64,000 nt of DNA from Pseudalkalibacillus hwajinpoensis (GCF_039851965.1 NZ_CP156674.1:3968001-4032000), one strand, 5' to 3'. Positions 9,091 through 18,492 are shown, counted from the stretch's first letter. Numbers and translations: made by a program. Notes: a model not told the origin generated them from the sequence alone.

Positions 9091-10052
9091 GGCAGCGCCT
9101 GCTGCAAATGCTTGAAGAACATGGAGAAAATTATGTTTCTGGTCAAATGATAAGTGAAACGTTAAGTGTGTCTCGAACGGCTATCTGGAAACATGTATCA
9201 GAGCTTCGAAAAAATGGTTATGAAGTAGAGGCCGTTCAAAAGAAAGGGTATCGGATCGTATCGAGACCTGACATGCTGAGCAAGGAAGAAATCGGGCTGA
9301 GATTAACAACAGAATTCCTCGGGAAAACTGTTCATACGTACCCTTCTGTTGAATCGACTCAATACATTGCCCACGATCTAGCGCATCGTGGTACGCCTGA
9401 CGGGACAATTATTGTTGCAGATGAACAAACGGCTGGAAAGGGACGTCTTGGACGATCGTGGCATTCACCGCGGGGAAGCGGGATATGGACGAGCATTATT
9501 CTTCGTCCAAAGCTCCCTCCACAGCGCGCACCTCAATTTACACTGATCGCGGCAGTTAGCGTTGTTCATGCTATTCGTAAGCAAACAGGGCTTGAAGCTG
9601 AAATTAAATGGCCGAATGATATTTTGATTGATGGAAAGAAAGTTGTAGGAATTTTAACAGAGCTTCAAGCGGAGTCGGATCAAATTAAGTCCATCATTAT
9701 TGGAATGGGGATCAATGTAAATGCAGGGTCTGAAGATTTTCCTTCTGATCTAAATCAGGCAACTTCACTTAAGGTTGAATCCGGACAAAATGTGAATCGT
9801 TCCGCGCTTCTTGCGGCGATTTTAAATGAGTTCGAAACGCTTTATGAAGAATACCTTACTAACGGCTTTCGAATGATTAAACTGTTATGGGAAAGCTACG
9901 CCGTTAGTCTAGGAAGAAAAATTAAAGCAAGAACGCTTAACGGTGTAATCGAAGGGCTAGCGAAAGGAATTACAGATGAAGGTGTTCTGCTACTGGAAGA
10001 TGTACAAGGCAGAATTCACCATATTTATTCAGCTGATATCGAAATTTGTTAA
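9075..10052 (+). CDS. birA: Biotin-protein ligase / biotin operon repressor
   Basis: 325 residues. N-terminal winged-helix HTH (about 1-65, with SRTAIWKHVSELR) followed by the ligase domain with GKGRLGRSWHSP (biotinyl-AMP loop) and KWPNDI. It activates biotin, attaches it to acetyl-CoA and pyruvate carboxylases and represses biotin genes. The start is GTG inside cca, with AGGTGG 8 bases upstream. It is the last gene before the panB leader. Confidence 0.95.
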   Translation: MADSIRQRLLQMLEEHGENYVSGQMISETLSVSRTAIWKHVSELRKNGYEVEAVQKKGYRIVSRPDMLSKEEIGLRLTTEFLGKTVHTYPSVESTQYIAHDLAHRGTPDGTIIVADEQTAGKGRLGRSWHSPRGSGIWTSIILRPKLPPQRAPQFTLIAAVSVVHAIRKQTGLEAEIKWPNDILIDGKKVVGILTELQAESDQIKSIIIGMGINVNAGSEDFPSDLNQATSLKVESGQNVNRSALLAAILNEFETLYEEYLTNGFRMIKLLWESYAVSLGRKIKARTLNGVIEGLAKGITDEGVLLLEDVQGRIHHIYSADIEIC

Positions 10053-10077
10053 TGGTATCCCACATTTGCCCATAATC

Positions 10078-10086
10078 TGCTATACT
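10078..10086 (+). promoter_or_regulatory. Extended -10 promoter before the panB leader
   Basis: TGC TATACT is an extended -10 element (TGn plus near-consensus hexamer). No good -35 hexamer is visible. Transcription would begin near 10093, about 235 bases before panB. Confidence 0.5.
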
Positions 10087-10092
10087 ACATGT

Positions 10093-10290
10093 GTAAGGGC
10101 GGTATCCTGGGATGGAGCCGCACCATTTAGTTACATTCAAAATGAATAGTCTGCCTTGATCCATGATTGGACTGGGACAGAGGGATGATACCGATATGTA
10201 ACCTCCTTTTGGAGTGTTGCGGCAAGTCTGTGTTTTACAGACTGATGAGGCAACCCCTGTCAGCCGTAACTCCAGTATAGGAGGTTTTTT
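10093..10290 (+). ncRNA. Structured panBCD leader RNA with terminator
   Basis: The sequence between the promoter and panB folds on paper into two modules. CGGTATC (10100-10106) can pair with GATACCG (10187-10193). A long stem then runs AACCTCC / GGAGGTT (10200 / 10280), GGAGT / ACTCC (10211 / 10269) and CGGC / GCCG, with an inner hairpin AGTCTGT / ACAGACT (10225 / 10237), and ends in six T: a rho-independent terminator. The panB-linked 'pan' RNA motif is known from Bacillota and could be the first module, but I cannot confirm its consensus by eye. An attenuator or a short independent RNA are both possible. Confidence 0.5.
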
Positions 10291-10329
10291 GTTCGGTTTC
10301 ATGCTCCTCTGAAAAAGGAGGGAACTGAA

Positions 10330-11166
10330 ATGAAGACAACAAGTGAATTCAAGAAAATGAAAGAAAGTAACGAACCAATTGCTATGCTGACAGCGTATGA
10401 TTATCCTTCTGCGAAGCTTGCGGAAGGAGCTTGCGTAGATCTTATCCTTGTAGGCGACTCCGTCGGTATGGTGGCGCTTGGGTATGACTCAACCGTACCA
10501 GTGACGATGGATGACATGGTGTTGCATACGAAGGCAGTAAAAAGAGGCGCTACCAATACGTTTGTTGTAACCGACATGCCTTTCTTGACATATCACTGCA
10601 CAGTTGCTGAGACACTGGCTCATGCAGGCAGATTGATGCAGGAAGCTGGGGCACACGCCGTGAAGCTTGAGGGCGGTGCTGATGTGATTATACAAATTAA
10701 TAAATTAACGAAAGCCGGTGTACCTGTGATGGGACATCTGGGACTTACTCCACAATCTGTAGGAGTTCTTGGTGGTTATAAAGTGCAGGCGAGAGAATCA
10801 GAAGCAGCTGCAGAGTTGTTAAATGAAGCAAGAGCGATTGAAGAGGCTGGAGCCTTTGCGCTTGTACTTGAATGTGTCCCGAAACAGCTAACAGAGATTG
10901 TTTCAAGAGAGATTTCAATCCCTGTGATTGGGATCGGTGCTGGAGTATGCGCTGATGGACAGGTCCTTGTTTATCATGACCTGATCGGTTATGGAGCAAC
11001 GCATGTTCCGAAATTCGTAAAGAAATATGCTAGCATTAACGAATCAATTGATCGAGCGATACAATCCTATGTCTCTGAAGTAAAAGGTCGAAAATTCCCG
11101 GAAGAGCAGCATTCATTTAACATGAAAGAAGAGCAGCTTGCTGGCATGTACGGAGGTAGTCGCTGA
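10330..11166 (+). CDS. panB: 3-methyl-2-oxobutanoate hydroxymethyltransferase
   Basis: 278 residues, family length. Conserved stretches: AMLTAYDYPSAKLAE near the N-terminus, LVGDSVGMV (metal-binding Asp), TDMPFLTY and IGIGAG. It transfers a hydroxymethyl group from methylene-tetrahydrofolate to ketoisovalerate, the first committed step to pantothenate. An AAAAAGGAGGG ribosome site precedes the ATG. Its TGA overlaps the panC ATG. Confidence 0.96.
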   Translation: MKTTSEFKKMKESNEPIAMLTAYDYPSAKLAEGACVDLILVGDSVGMVALGYDSTVPVTMDDMVLHTKAVKRGATNTFVVTDMPFLTYHCTVAETLAHAGRLMQEAGAHAVKLEGGADVIIQINKLTKAGVPVMGHLGLTPQSVGVLGGYKVQARESEAAAELLNEARAIEEAGAFALVLECVPKQLTEIVSREISIPVIGIGAGVCADGQVLVYHDLIGYGATHVPKFVKKYASINESIDRAIQSYVSEVKGRKFPEEQHSFNMKEEQLAGMYGGSR

Positions 11167-12029
11167 TGAGAATTATTACAACAATTAAAGAAATGCAACA
11201 TGAAGCAAAAACGATGATAAGAGAGGGTAAGACAATCGGATTTGTCCCGACAATGGGATATCTACATGAAGGACATATGAGCTTAGTTCAGAAAGCCAGG
11301 GAGAAAAATGATTGCGTTATCATGAGTGTTTTTGTTAACCCGCTTCAATTTGGTCCGGACGAAGATTTTGATCGATACCCAAGAGATTTAAAAAGAGATG
11401 AACTGCTTGCAAGAAAGGCTGGAGTGGATGTTTTATTTTATCCCCATGTGGATGAAATGTATCCGAAAGAGCTAACAACCATGCTCACAGTCAACAAGCG
11501 AGTCGACACCCTTTGCGGTGAATCGAGGCCAGGTCATTTTGATGGAGTAGCGACAGTTGTTATGAAGTTATTCCAAATTGTCCTACCGGATAAAGCTTAT
11601 TTCGGGATGAAGGATGCCCAACAGGTCGCCGTTATAAAAGGTCTTGTAGATGATTATAACCTCCCGGTTGAAATTATCCCATGTCCGATCATAAGGGAGG
11701 AAGATGGGCTGGCTAAAAGTTCTCGGAATGTGTATCTGACTCCATCTGAACGGGAAGAATCGACCCTCCTCTCGCAGAGTTTGAATGCGGCTAGAAAAGT
11801 GATCCGCGATGGCGAGCGCGATCCTGGATTAATAATAGAGCTTGTTCAATCATATCTTAAGCAAACGTCAGGAACGATCGATTACGTGGAAGTGCTCTCT
11901 TATCCTGAGCTTCAGCCAGTCAATCGAATTAATGAAGAGGTTATTATAGCCGTTGCGGTTCAGTTTTCTGCTGCAAGACTGATCGATAACACCATGGCAC
12001 TGAGAAGTGAAAAAGCGATAGGAGTGTAA
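11166..12029 (+). CDS. panC: Pantothenate synthetase
   Basis: 287 residues of the class I aaRS-like nucleotidyltransferase fold: PTMGYLHEGHMSLV is the HIGH-type motif, and GMKDAQQVAVI and SSRNVYL complete the active site. It joins pantoate and beta-alanine with ATP. It overlaps panB by one base, and panD follows after three bases. Confidence 0.96.
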   Translation: MRIITTIKEMQHEAKTMIREGKTIGFVPTMGYLHEGHMSLVQKAREKNDCVIMSVFVNPLQFGPDEDFDRYPRDLKRDELLARKAGVDVLFYPHVDEMYPKELTTMLTVNKRVDTLCGESRPGHFDGVATVVMKLFQIVLPDKAYFGMKDAQQVAVIKGLVDDYNLPVEIIPCPIIREEDGLAKSSRNVYLTPSEREESTLLSQSLNAARKVIRDGERDPGLIIELVQSYLKQTSGTIDYVEVLSYPELQPVNRINEEVIIAVAVQFSAARLIDNTMALRSEKAIGV

Positions 12030-12032
12030 CAT

Positions 12033-12416
12033 ATGTTTGTAACGATGATGAAGGGCAAAATCCATAGAGCGCGAGTAACAGAAGCGAATTTGAACTATGT
12101 AGGAAGTATTACTATAGATGAAGATATCATCGACACAGTAGGGATGTTACCGAATGAGAAAGTTCAAATTGTAAATAATAATAATGGAGCAAGGCTCGAA
12201 ACCTATATTATCCCAGGAGAGCGAGGTTCCGGTGTCGTATGCTTAAATGGAGCAGCGGCGCGTCTCGTTCAGGAAGGTGATGTCATTATTATTGTTGCGT
12301 ACGGTATGATGAGCGAAGAAGAAGCGAAACAATTCACTCCACGTGTGGCTATAATGAATGAACATAATGACATTATTGATGTGATTGGTGCTGAACCAGC
12401 TGCCACAATCCTATAG
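12033..12416 (+). CDS. panD: Aspartate 1-decarboxylase proenzyme
   Basis: 127 residues. Gly24-Ser25 in NYVGSITID is the self-cleavage site that produces the pyruvoyl group. It makes beta-alanine from aspartate for PanC. Length and sequence match the B. subtilis enzyme closely. Last gene of panBCD; a strong terminator follows. Confidence 0.97.
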   Translation: MFVTMMKGKIHRARVTEANLNYVGSITIDEDIIDTVGMLPNEKVQIVNNNNGARLETYIIPGERGSGVVCLNGAAARLVQEGDVIIIVAYGMMSEEEAKQFTPRVAIMNEHNDIIDVIGAEPAATIL

Positions 12417-12424
12417 AACGAGAT

Positions 12425-12453
12425 GCTCCGGACTCTGTCCGGGGCTTTTTTTC
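12425..12453 (+). terminator. Terminator after panBCD
   Basis: GCTCCGGAC / GTCCGGGGC stem with a 3-base loop followed by seven T. Confidence 0.92.
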
Positions 12454-12600
12454 GCTTCAAGAGGACTGCCCATATTATAAAAGATTTTCCGTTCTAATAA
12501 AAAAATGATAAAGTTAGATGGTGAAACTTCGACTAAAGTGGAACTGATTTCCTTTTGTCGGGAATATGAACAGGGTTTAAGCAACTGAGGTGAAAACGAA

Positions 12601-15396
12601 ATGAATCGTTATACAATAATAGATTTTGAAACAACCGGTAATTCTCCTAAAAATGGAGATAAAATTATTCAGATTGGCTTAGCCGTTGTCGAGGATGGTT
12701 CCATCGTTGAGCGCTATGCCTCGTTTGTGAATCCAGAGCAGCGATTACCACCATTTATTCAGCAGCTAACCGGTATTACAGATGATGATGTCAAGGATGC
12801 ACCATTGTTTGAGGAAGTGGCACCAGAGCTCCTCAAACGCCTTGATGGCGCTTATTTTGTAGCGCATAATGTTAGATTTGATCTTAATTTCATGAATGCA
12901 GAGCTTGATGAAAGTGGATACGAGCCCTTTTCAGGACCAATAATCGATACGGTTGAACTAGCGAGAATTCTTCTTCCAACGGCTGAAGCGTACAAGCTGT
13001 CCTGGCTTGCTGATCACTTATCGATTACACACGAAAACCCCCACCAAGCAGATAGCGATGCGGAGGTAACGGCAGAACTACTTTTGTATTTGTTTGATAA
13101 ATTGAATGACCTCCCAATCGTCACATTACATCAATTAGCAGAACTTGCGGCGAGGCTCTACAGTGACATCGAAGTTGTGTTGAATGAAATGATTGAGCAG
13201 AAACAACTTGTGATTGAACCTGAGGGCAACTTTGAAGTTTTTCGTGATATTGCCATGAAGCGGCAGGAGGAACTTAAGGAAATTGAACCGATGAAAGAGC
13301 CAATTTTATTTGAGGAAGCACAAAAGGACCTTGCAGACAGGATGGCCCAAATTATCCCGGGCTTTGAAGTAAGAAAAGGGCAGAGCGATATGATGAAGCA
13401 AGTCGCTCTCGCATTTGAACAAAACCAGCACGCCCTCATAGAAGCAGGGACGGGTATTGGTAAGTCTCTTGGTTATTTATTACCTGGAGTTGTACATGCA
13501 AAAAACACCGGCAAACCTGTTGTTGTAAGCACCCATACCATTCAATTACAAGAACAGTTGTTACAGCGCGATATTCCTTTTTTGCGTGATATACTTCCGT
13601 TTGAGTTTGGTGCAACGATTATTAAAGGAAGAAGCAACTATCTTGATTTAACGCGATTTGAGCAGCAGCTCTATCGAGTAGAAGATGATAATTATGATAC
13701 CATTTTAACGAAAGCACAAATTCTAATCTGGCTTCTTGAAACAGATTACGGTGATGTGGAAGAGCTTAATCTCTCAAGCGGCGGAAAATTATTCTGGCAG
13801 CAGGTGAAAAGCGATGCAGCCGTCTCAGCAAATCATCGCTCTCCATGGTTCTCGAGAGATTTCTATCATCGCCGAAAACGATTTTCGATGAATGCCGATC
13901 TAATTATTAGCAATCACGCGCTCTTATTCAGTGACCTTATAAATGAACACCAACTTCTTCCTGCATATCAACAGGCTGTAATCGATGAAGCTCATCATTT
14001 AGAAGATATTGCAACAGAGTTTTTCGGCGTTAAAACGGATTACTTCGCCATCATCCAGGGATTTGTTCGTATGGGCTTAAAAGACGGAGATGGGTTATAT
14101 GGAAAAATCGTCAGTATCTTGAAAGATCTTGAATCAGATGTTCAGGAATACAAGGTGGAAATCGACGCCTATGTGAAAACAATTCTTGGAGATCTTGATG
14201 AGCTGTTTCGGATGCTTCATAGGTACGTGCAGAAAAATATCAACCGTTCGAATGAAATTGGTCGCTTAAGCTACCGTCTTACAGAGGAAAGCGGTCCTGC
14301 GTGGGAGGCGATCCAGGAAGCTGCCCATCGCTTGGTCTTTTATTTAAAAGATCTTGATAAAGTACTTAAGAAACTAGAAAAAGAATTCGACTTAAAAGAA
14401 GATGAACTAACACGTGAGCAGCTCAATGCTGCTGCCGATTTTAAAGGCATTCATGCTTCCGTTCTTGAAGAACTCGCTAAAGTGGATTACCTCCTTCTAC
14501 AGGAAAACAATAATGATGTGAAGTGGGTCGAAATTGATCCAAAAGGGGCATTAAATTCAGCGTTTCTTTTCAGTAGACCTGTTGAAGTGGGGACAGTTCT
14601 CTCATCAGAGTATTTCGGGAAAAAGAAAAGCATCCTTCTAACTTCCGCAACGTTAACCGTTCGAAATTCTTTTGATTATATGGTAAAGCGTCTTGGCCTT
14701 GAAGAATTTGGTCCAATAGTCGAACGTTATGAATCACCATTTGACTATAGCGAACAGGCAAGACTCATGATTCCAACAGATCTTCCGATGATTAAGGATG
14801 TGTCAGACGCTCAATTTGTCGAGCACATCACAGATGCCATTTTACAAATTGCCCGTGTGACAAGAGGTCGTATGCTCGTTCTGTTTACGTCATATGACAT
14901 GCTAAGAAAAGCGCATCATCGGATGAAGGAATTAATTGAGCATGATGAGTTGACGCTTATTAGTCAGGGTGTTGATAGTGGAAGTAGGGTCAGGCTAACA
15001 AAGAATTTTAAAGAAAGCGATGAGGCGATTCTATTTGGAACAAGCAGTTTCTGGGAAGGTGTCGATATTCCGGGTGAAGATCTTAGCTGCCTGATCATTG
15101 TTCGCTTGCCATTTTCACCGCCAGATAACCCTGTTTTCCAGGCAAGATCTGAACAACTCAAAGAGTCCGGGGGAAATCCATTTATGGAACTGTCTTTACC
15201 GGAAGCGATTATCCGATTTAAACAGGGGTTTGGACGACTTGTTCGGTCACAGCGTGATCGTGGCGCCGTATTTGTTTTTGATAGGCGTATCATTTCTACA
15301 AGATACGGTCGTTCTTTTGTAAAGTCTTTGCCTGAAGTTCCCCTTCTTAAAGGGAGCATTGAAGAATTAGTGAATGAGCTTGATCTCTGGTTATAA
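12601..15396 (+). CDS. dinG: DinG-family helicase with N-terminal exonuclease domain
   Basis: 931 residues. An N-terminal DnaQ-like 3'-5' exonuclease (about 1-165; DFETTG at 8-13, further acidic residues in NVRFDLNFMN and HQADSDAEV) is joined to a superfamily 2 helicase of the DinG/XPD type. Walker A GTGIGKS is at 283-289, DEAH at 462-465, and a C-terminal helicase motif QGFGRLVRSQRDRG lies near 880. The iron-sulfur cysteines of Gram-negative DinG are not obvious, as is usual in Bacillota. The role is DNA repair. The ribosome site is GAGGTG. Confidence 0.93.
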   Translation: MNRYTIIDFETTGNSPKNGDKIIQIGLAVVEDGSIVERYASFVNPEQRLPPFIQQLTGITDDDVKDAPLFEEVAPELLKRLDGAYFVAHNVRFDLNFMNAELDESGYEPFSGPIIDTVELARILLPTAEAYKLSWLADHLSITHENPHQADSDAEVTAELLLYLFDKLNDLPIVTLHQLAELAARLYSDIEVVLNEMIEQKQLVIEPEGNFEVFRDIAMKRQEELKEIEPMKEPILFEEAQKDLADRMAQIIPGFEVRKGQSDMMKQVALAFEQNQHALIEAGTGIGKSLGYLLPGVVHAKNTGKPVVVSTHTIQLQEQLLQRDIPFLRDILPFEFGATIIKGRSNYLDLTRFEQQLYRVEDDNYDTILTKAQILIWLLETDYGDVEELNLSSGGKLFWQQVKSDAAVSANHRSPWFSRDFYHRRKRFSMNADLIISNHALLFSDLINEHQLLPAYQQAVIDEAHHLEDIATEFFGVKTDYFAIIQGFVRMGLKDGDGLYGKIVSILKDLESDVQEYKVEIDAYVKTILGDLDELFRMLHRYVQKNINRSNEIGRLSYRLTEESGPAWEAIQEAAHRLVFYLKDLDKVLKKLEKEFDLKEDELTREQLNAAADFKGIHASVLEELAKVDYLLLQENNNDVKWVEIDPKGALNSAFLFSRPVEVGTVLSSEYFGKKKSILLTSATLTVRNSFDYMVKRLGLEEFGPIVERYESPFDYSEQARLMIPTDLPMIKDVSDAQFVEHITDAILQIARVTRGRMLVLFTSYDMLRKAHHRMKELIEHDELTLISQGVDSGSRVRLTKNFKESDEAILFGTSSFWEGVDIPGEDLSCLIIVRLPFSPPDNPVFQARSEQLKESGGNPFMELSLPEAIIRFKQGFGRLVRSQRDRGAVFVFDRRIISTRYGRSFVKSLPEVPLLKGSIEELVNELDLWL

Positions 15397-15438
15397 AGTT
15401 CTTCTTCATCACAAACTAACGCCATAGGAGGTATTGTG

Positions 15439-16269
15439 ATGAAGATTATTGTTACCTTTTGCAGCTGGGTGCTGCTATTTTGTTTGATAGGACCCATTGC
15501 TGAAGCCTCTATTCAGTCGGTTGATTTGCATTTAGGGAATAATGAAGTAGCCATTACATTTCTCGATTTGTCAGTGGGGGAAGCCATTTTACTACAAAAG
15601 TCAGATGGTACGGCTGTATTAATCAATACGGGCAGTGCCGCATCTGAGCAGGAACTGATCGATCGCCTTCAGATGTTTCAGGTTAAAGAAATTAGCAGGG
15701 TTTGGCTTACGAACGCAGATGAAGCCTATGCCGGGAATTTTGAATCATTATTACGCTACTTTTCGATTGGTGAAGTGATGCTGTCTCAAAGTTTGCAACA
15801 AGCTCTTCTTCCAGAAATCCCATCTCACGTCAGGAAGAATACGCTGAAAGAAGAGCAGAAAATCACCTTAATGGAAGATGTAGAGGCAGAAATAGTGAAC
15901 ATATCTAAAGCAGGATCAGTGACTTTTATGCTATCCTTAGGTAGTCAGGATATCTTAATGATGGGCGATACAGATGAAGAGCTTGAGAAAACGATCAGCT
16001 CTTCCGGTAGAACGGTTGAGGTATTAAAGGTTGCGAATTTCGGAGGTGGCAATGGCACATCGACCGAGTTTTTGAGCGCGATTGATCCTCAGATGGCCGT
16101 TATATTTCGCCATAAGAATATTGATATCAGTGAATCTGTATTGGAGCGACTGAGCGAAAGCTGGACGGATGTGTACTACCCATACCGCATTGGGAGCGTT
16201 ACGCTTCGTATGCAGGATGATCGTTATGATGTTATTACGCTTCCGACAAAAGAAGAAAGGTTACGCTGA
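15439..16269 (+). CDS. ComEC-like MBL-fold protein without metal ligands, exported
   Basis: 276 residues. A hydrophobic N-terminus with an AEA site near 21-23 looks like a signal peptide. The rest follows the metallo-beta-lactamase layout of the ComEC C-terminal domain: FLDLSVGEAILLQ (41-53), VLINTG, a motif-2 position reading TNADEAY (91-97), MMGDTDEE (174-181) and KVANFGGG (198-204). In active relatives the second is THxHxDH and the last is HHGS, so every metal ligand except possibly Asp177 is changed. It is probably a pseudoenzyme; the role is unknown. The start follows AGGAGG by 7 bases. Confidence 0.7.
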   Translation: MKIIVTFCSWVLLFCLIGPIAEASIQSVDLHLGNNEVAITFLDLSVGEAILLQKSDGTAVLINTGSAASEQELIDRLQMFQVKEISRVWLTNADEAYAGNFESLLRYFSIGEVMLSQSLQQALLPEIPSHVRKNTLKEEQKITLMEDVEAEIVNISKAGSVTFMLSLGSQDILMMGDTDEELEKTISSSGRTVEVLKVANFGGGNGTSTEFLSAIDPQMAVIFRHKNIDISESVLERLSESWTDVYYPYRIGSVTLRMQDDRYDVITLPTKEERLR

Positions 16270-16532
16270 TCATGAATAATTGTTGCAAAATAAGCTAACT
16301 TATTGAAAAATAGTGGTAGTAAAACTGGTGCTTCTTTACGAGCGCCAGACTTTTCATGAAAGAAAAGGTGAAACCAAAAAGCCTGCGCAGTACGCAGGCA
16401 ATGTTGGAAGTGGAGCATTTTCTTTTGCACCGCTTTTAGCGGTACTGATAGTTTGGCTTAAGCTCACGTAAACTATAAGTAGCAAATATTTGTGAACGTG
16501 GTAATAACACACTAAATAGGGAGTTGACAGAA
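16270..16532. other. Intergenic region with three hairpins
   Basis: No gene seen. Three short stems stand in a row: CTGGTGC / GCGCCAG near 16326-16348, GCCTGCG / CGCAGGC near 16381-16399, and ACCGCT / AGCGGT near 16430-16445. None is followed by a strong T run. A weak TATAAG -10 candidate for ypmA lies near 16470. Confidence 0.4.
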
Positions 16533-16703
16533 ATGGAATCTAATATCGAAGTATTGTCGACCGTTAAAGTAAGCAAGTCGCTCGATATTTACAAAATCGT
16601 GGATTCATTAAATCGGACACTGAAAGAGAAAGATTTAATGTTTGGACTTGCACTTGATGAAGAAGACCAGGAACAAATGATCTTTACAATTTATCGTACA
16701 TAA
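16533..16703 (+). CDS. ypmA: Small conserved protein YpmA
   Basis: 56 residues encoded just before ypmB. The sequence contains YKIVDSLNRTLKEK and LMFGLALDEEDQE, which match the small YpmA family of Bacillus in size, content and position between dinG and ypmB. AGGGAG lies 8 bases before the ATG. Function unknown; the protein is mostly charged and predicted soluble. Confidence 0.8.
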   Translation: MESNIEVLSTVKVSKSLDIYKIVDSLNRTLKEKDLMFGLALDEEDQEQMIFTIYRT

Positions 16704-16715
16704 TAGGGTGAGTAT

Positions 16716-17213
16716 ATGCGAGTTATAGGGATAATTGCAGGCGTAATCATCGCTCTGTTTATCTGGCTTGGGTTTTCTTTTTATCAATCCATAATGGACC
16801 TACCCGATCAGTTGGAAGATAAAGCTACGGCCAGGGCACAATCAGAGTCTGCTATTACGAACATTGACGAAGTAATTCAATATCATGGTACGAATGATGC
16901 CTATGTCGTCCTCAGGGGTAATAATAGCTCTAACGAAGAATTATATGTTTTCGTACCAGAGGATGATGAGCCCCTCGTTACTAAAAAAACGAGTGAAGGA
17001 GTTTCTTCTGACACAATTAAAGAAAAGCTTACTGACCGATTTTCTCCGGAGAAAATCATCGCAATTAAACCGGGTATTGAAGTGAATAATGAAAAGCAAC
17101 AGGTACTTGTCTGGGAAGCTACGTTTATTGATAAAAATGATCGCTATACATTCGCTTATTATTACTTCAGCAACGGTGAATACTGGCGCTCAAGAACGAT
17201 CAGACAGAGTTAA
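16716..17213 (+). CDS. ypmB: YpmB family membrane-anchored protein
   Basis: 165 residues: one N-terminal membrane helix (about 4-24) followed by an extracytoplasmic region with two weak PepSY-like/DUF5590 repeats. The place between ypmA and aspB matches B. subtilis ypmB. Function unknown. The ribosome site is AGGGTGAG. It lies 24 bases before aspB and is probably co-transcribed with it. Confidence 0.85.
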   Translation: MRVIGIIAGVIIALFIWLGFSFYQSIMDLPDQLEDKATARAQSESAITNIDEVIQYHGTNDAYVVLRGNNSSNEELYVFVPEDDEPLVTKKTSEGVSSDTIKEKLTDRFSPEKIIAIKPGIEVNNEKQQVLVWEATFIDKNDRYTFAYYYFSNGEYWRSRTIRQS

Positions 17214-17237
17214 TTTTATACGGAGAGGAAGAGAGAA

Positions 17238-18422
17238 ATGAACTTATCCAAGCGCGTAGCAGCACTAACACCGTCAGCTACACTTGAAATTACAGCAAAG
17301 GCAAAAGCATTGAAAGCAGAAGGCCATGACGTTATTGCTTTAGGAGCAGGAGAGCCTGATTTTAATACACCTACCCATATCTTGCAGGCAGCTGAGAAAG
17401 CAATGAATGAGGGATTAACGAAATACACGCCGTCAGGAGGAATTCTTCCACTGAAGGAAAGCATCATCAAAAAGTTTGAAAATGATCAAAACTTATCTTA
17501 CAAAGCAGAAGAAATCATCGTATGTACAGGTGCGAAACATGCTCTTTACACACTGTTTCAGGTGATTTTGGATGAAGGTGATGAAGTGATCATCCCAACT
17601 CCTTACTGGGTAAGTTACCCCGAGCAAGTAAAGCTTGCAGGAGGTCAACCGGTGTACGTGGAAGGTAAAGAAGATAAATCGTTTAAAGTAACGGTTGACC
17701 AGCTAAATGAAGCGGTCTCTTCTAAAACAAAAGCCGTGATCATTAACTCACCTTCAAATCCCACCGGTTCAATTTACACACCTGAAGAATTACGGGAGAT
17801 TGGTGACTTCTGCTTGAAGCACGATATCCTGATTGTTTCAGATGAAATCTATGAAAAACTTGTTTATGGCGGAGCCGAGCACACGTCAATTGCACAGCTT
17901 TCCAATGAGTTGAAAGAACAAACGATTATCATTAATGGTGTATCGAAGTCTCATTCAATGACGGGATGGAGAATTGGATATGCAGCTGGAAATAAACAAA
18001 TCGTTAAAGCCATGACGAACCTTGCCAGCCATTCCACTTCAAATCCAACATCCATAGCACAGTATGCTGCACTTGCAGCCTATGAAGGCACTCAGGCACC
18101 TGTACTTGAGATGAAAGAAGCGTTTGAAGAAAGGTTGAATACAGTGTACGATCGTTTGAACAGCATCCCTGGATTCAACTGTGTGAAACCTCAGGGCGCA
18201 TTCTACCTATTCCCAAATGCAAAAGAAGCGGCTCGGAAAACAGGATTCGCCTCTGTAGACGATTTCGTCAAAGGCCTGCTAGAAGAGGAAAAAGTTGCGC
18301 TTGTTCCTGGTTCAGGATTTGGAGCCCCGGAAAATGTTCGACTTTCATATGCAACGTCATTGGATGTCATATTAGAAGCGATTAACAGAATTGACCGTTT
18401 CATAAAAGCAAAGCAGGTCTAA
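17238..18422 (+). CDS. aspB: Aspartate aminotransferase
   Basis: 394-residue class I PLP aminotransferase. NSPSNPTG and SDEIYEKLVY surround the cofactor ring. Lys237 in SKSHSMTGWRIGY forms the Schiff base, and RLSYATS near the C-terminus binds the substrate carboxylate. It interconverts aspartate/2-oxoglutarate and oxaloacetate/glutamate. The gene order aspB-asnS is that of B. subtilis and links aspartate supply to asparaginyl-tRNA synthesis. Confidence 0.95.
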   Translation: MNLSKRVAALTPSATLEITAKAKALKAEGHDVIALGAGEPDFNTPTHILQAAEKAMNEGLTKYTPSGGILPLKESIIKKFENDQNLSYKAEEIIVCTGAKHALYTLFQVILDEGDEVIIPTPYWVSYPEQVKLAGGQPVYVEGKEDKSFKVTVDQLNEAVSSKTKAVIINSPSNPTGSIYTPEELREIGDFCLKHDILIVSDEIYEKLVYGGAEHTSIAQLSNELKEQTIIINGVSKSHSMTGWRIGYAAGNKQIVKAMTNLASHSTSNPTSIAQYAALAAYEGTQAPVLEMKEAFEERLNTVYDRLNSIPGFNCVKPQGAFYLFPNAKEAARKTGFASVDDFVKGLLEEEKVALVPGSGFGAPENVRLSYATSLDVILEAINRIDRFIKAKQV

Positions 18423-18427
18423 GCAAG

Positions 18428-18456
18428 TTGTTCAATCCAGTCAGAATAGGTATAAT
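18428..18456 (+). promoter_or_regulatory. asnS promoter overlapped by a dyad
   Basis: TTGTTC, 17-base spacer, TATAAT (perfect -10). A 9-base inverted repeat CAATCCAGT (18433-18441) / ACTGGATTG (18461-18469) brackets the spacer and the -10, as an operator would. Confidence 0.65.
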
Positions 18457-18492
18457 ATGTACTGGATTGAAGTGAAAACCAAATATCATATT

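Noticed and set aside
10240..10268. CTGATGAG resembling the hammerhead ribozyme core in the panB leader
   Set aside because: The required GAAA box and the cleavage-site stem are absent; the sequence pairs as CTGA/TCAG in the leader hairpin instead.
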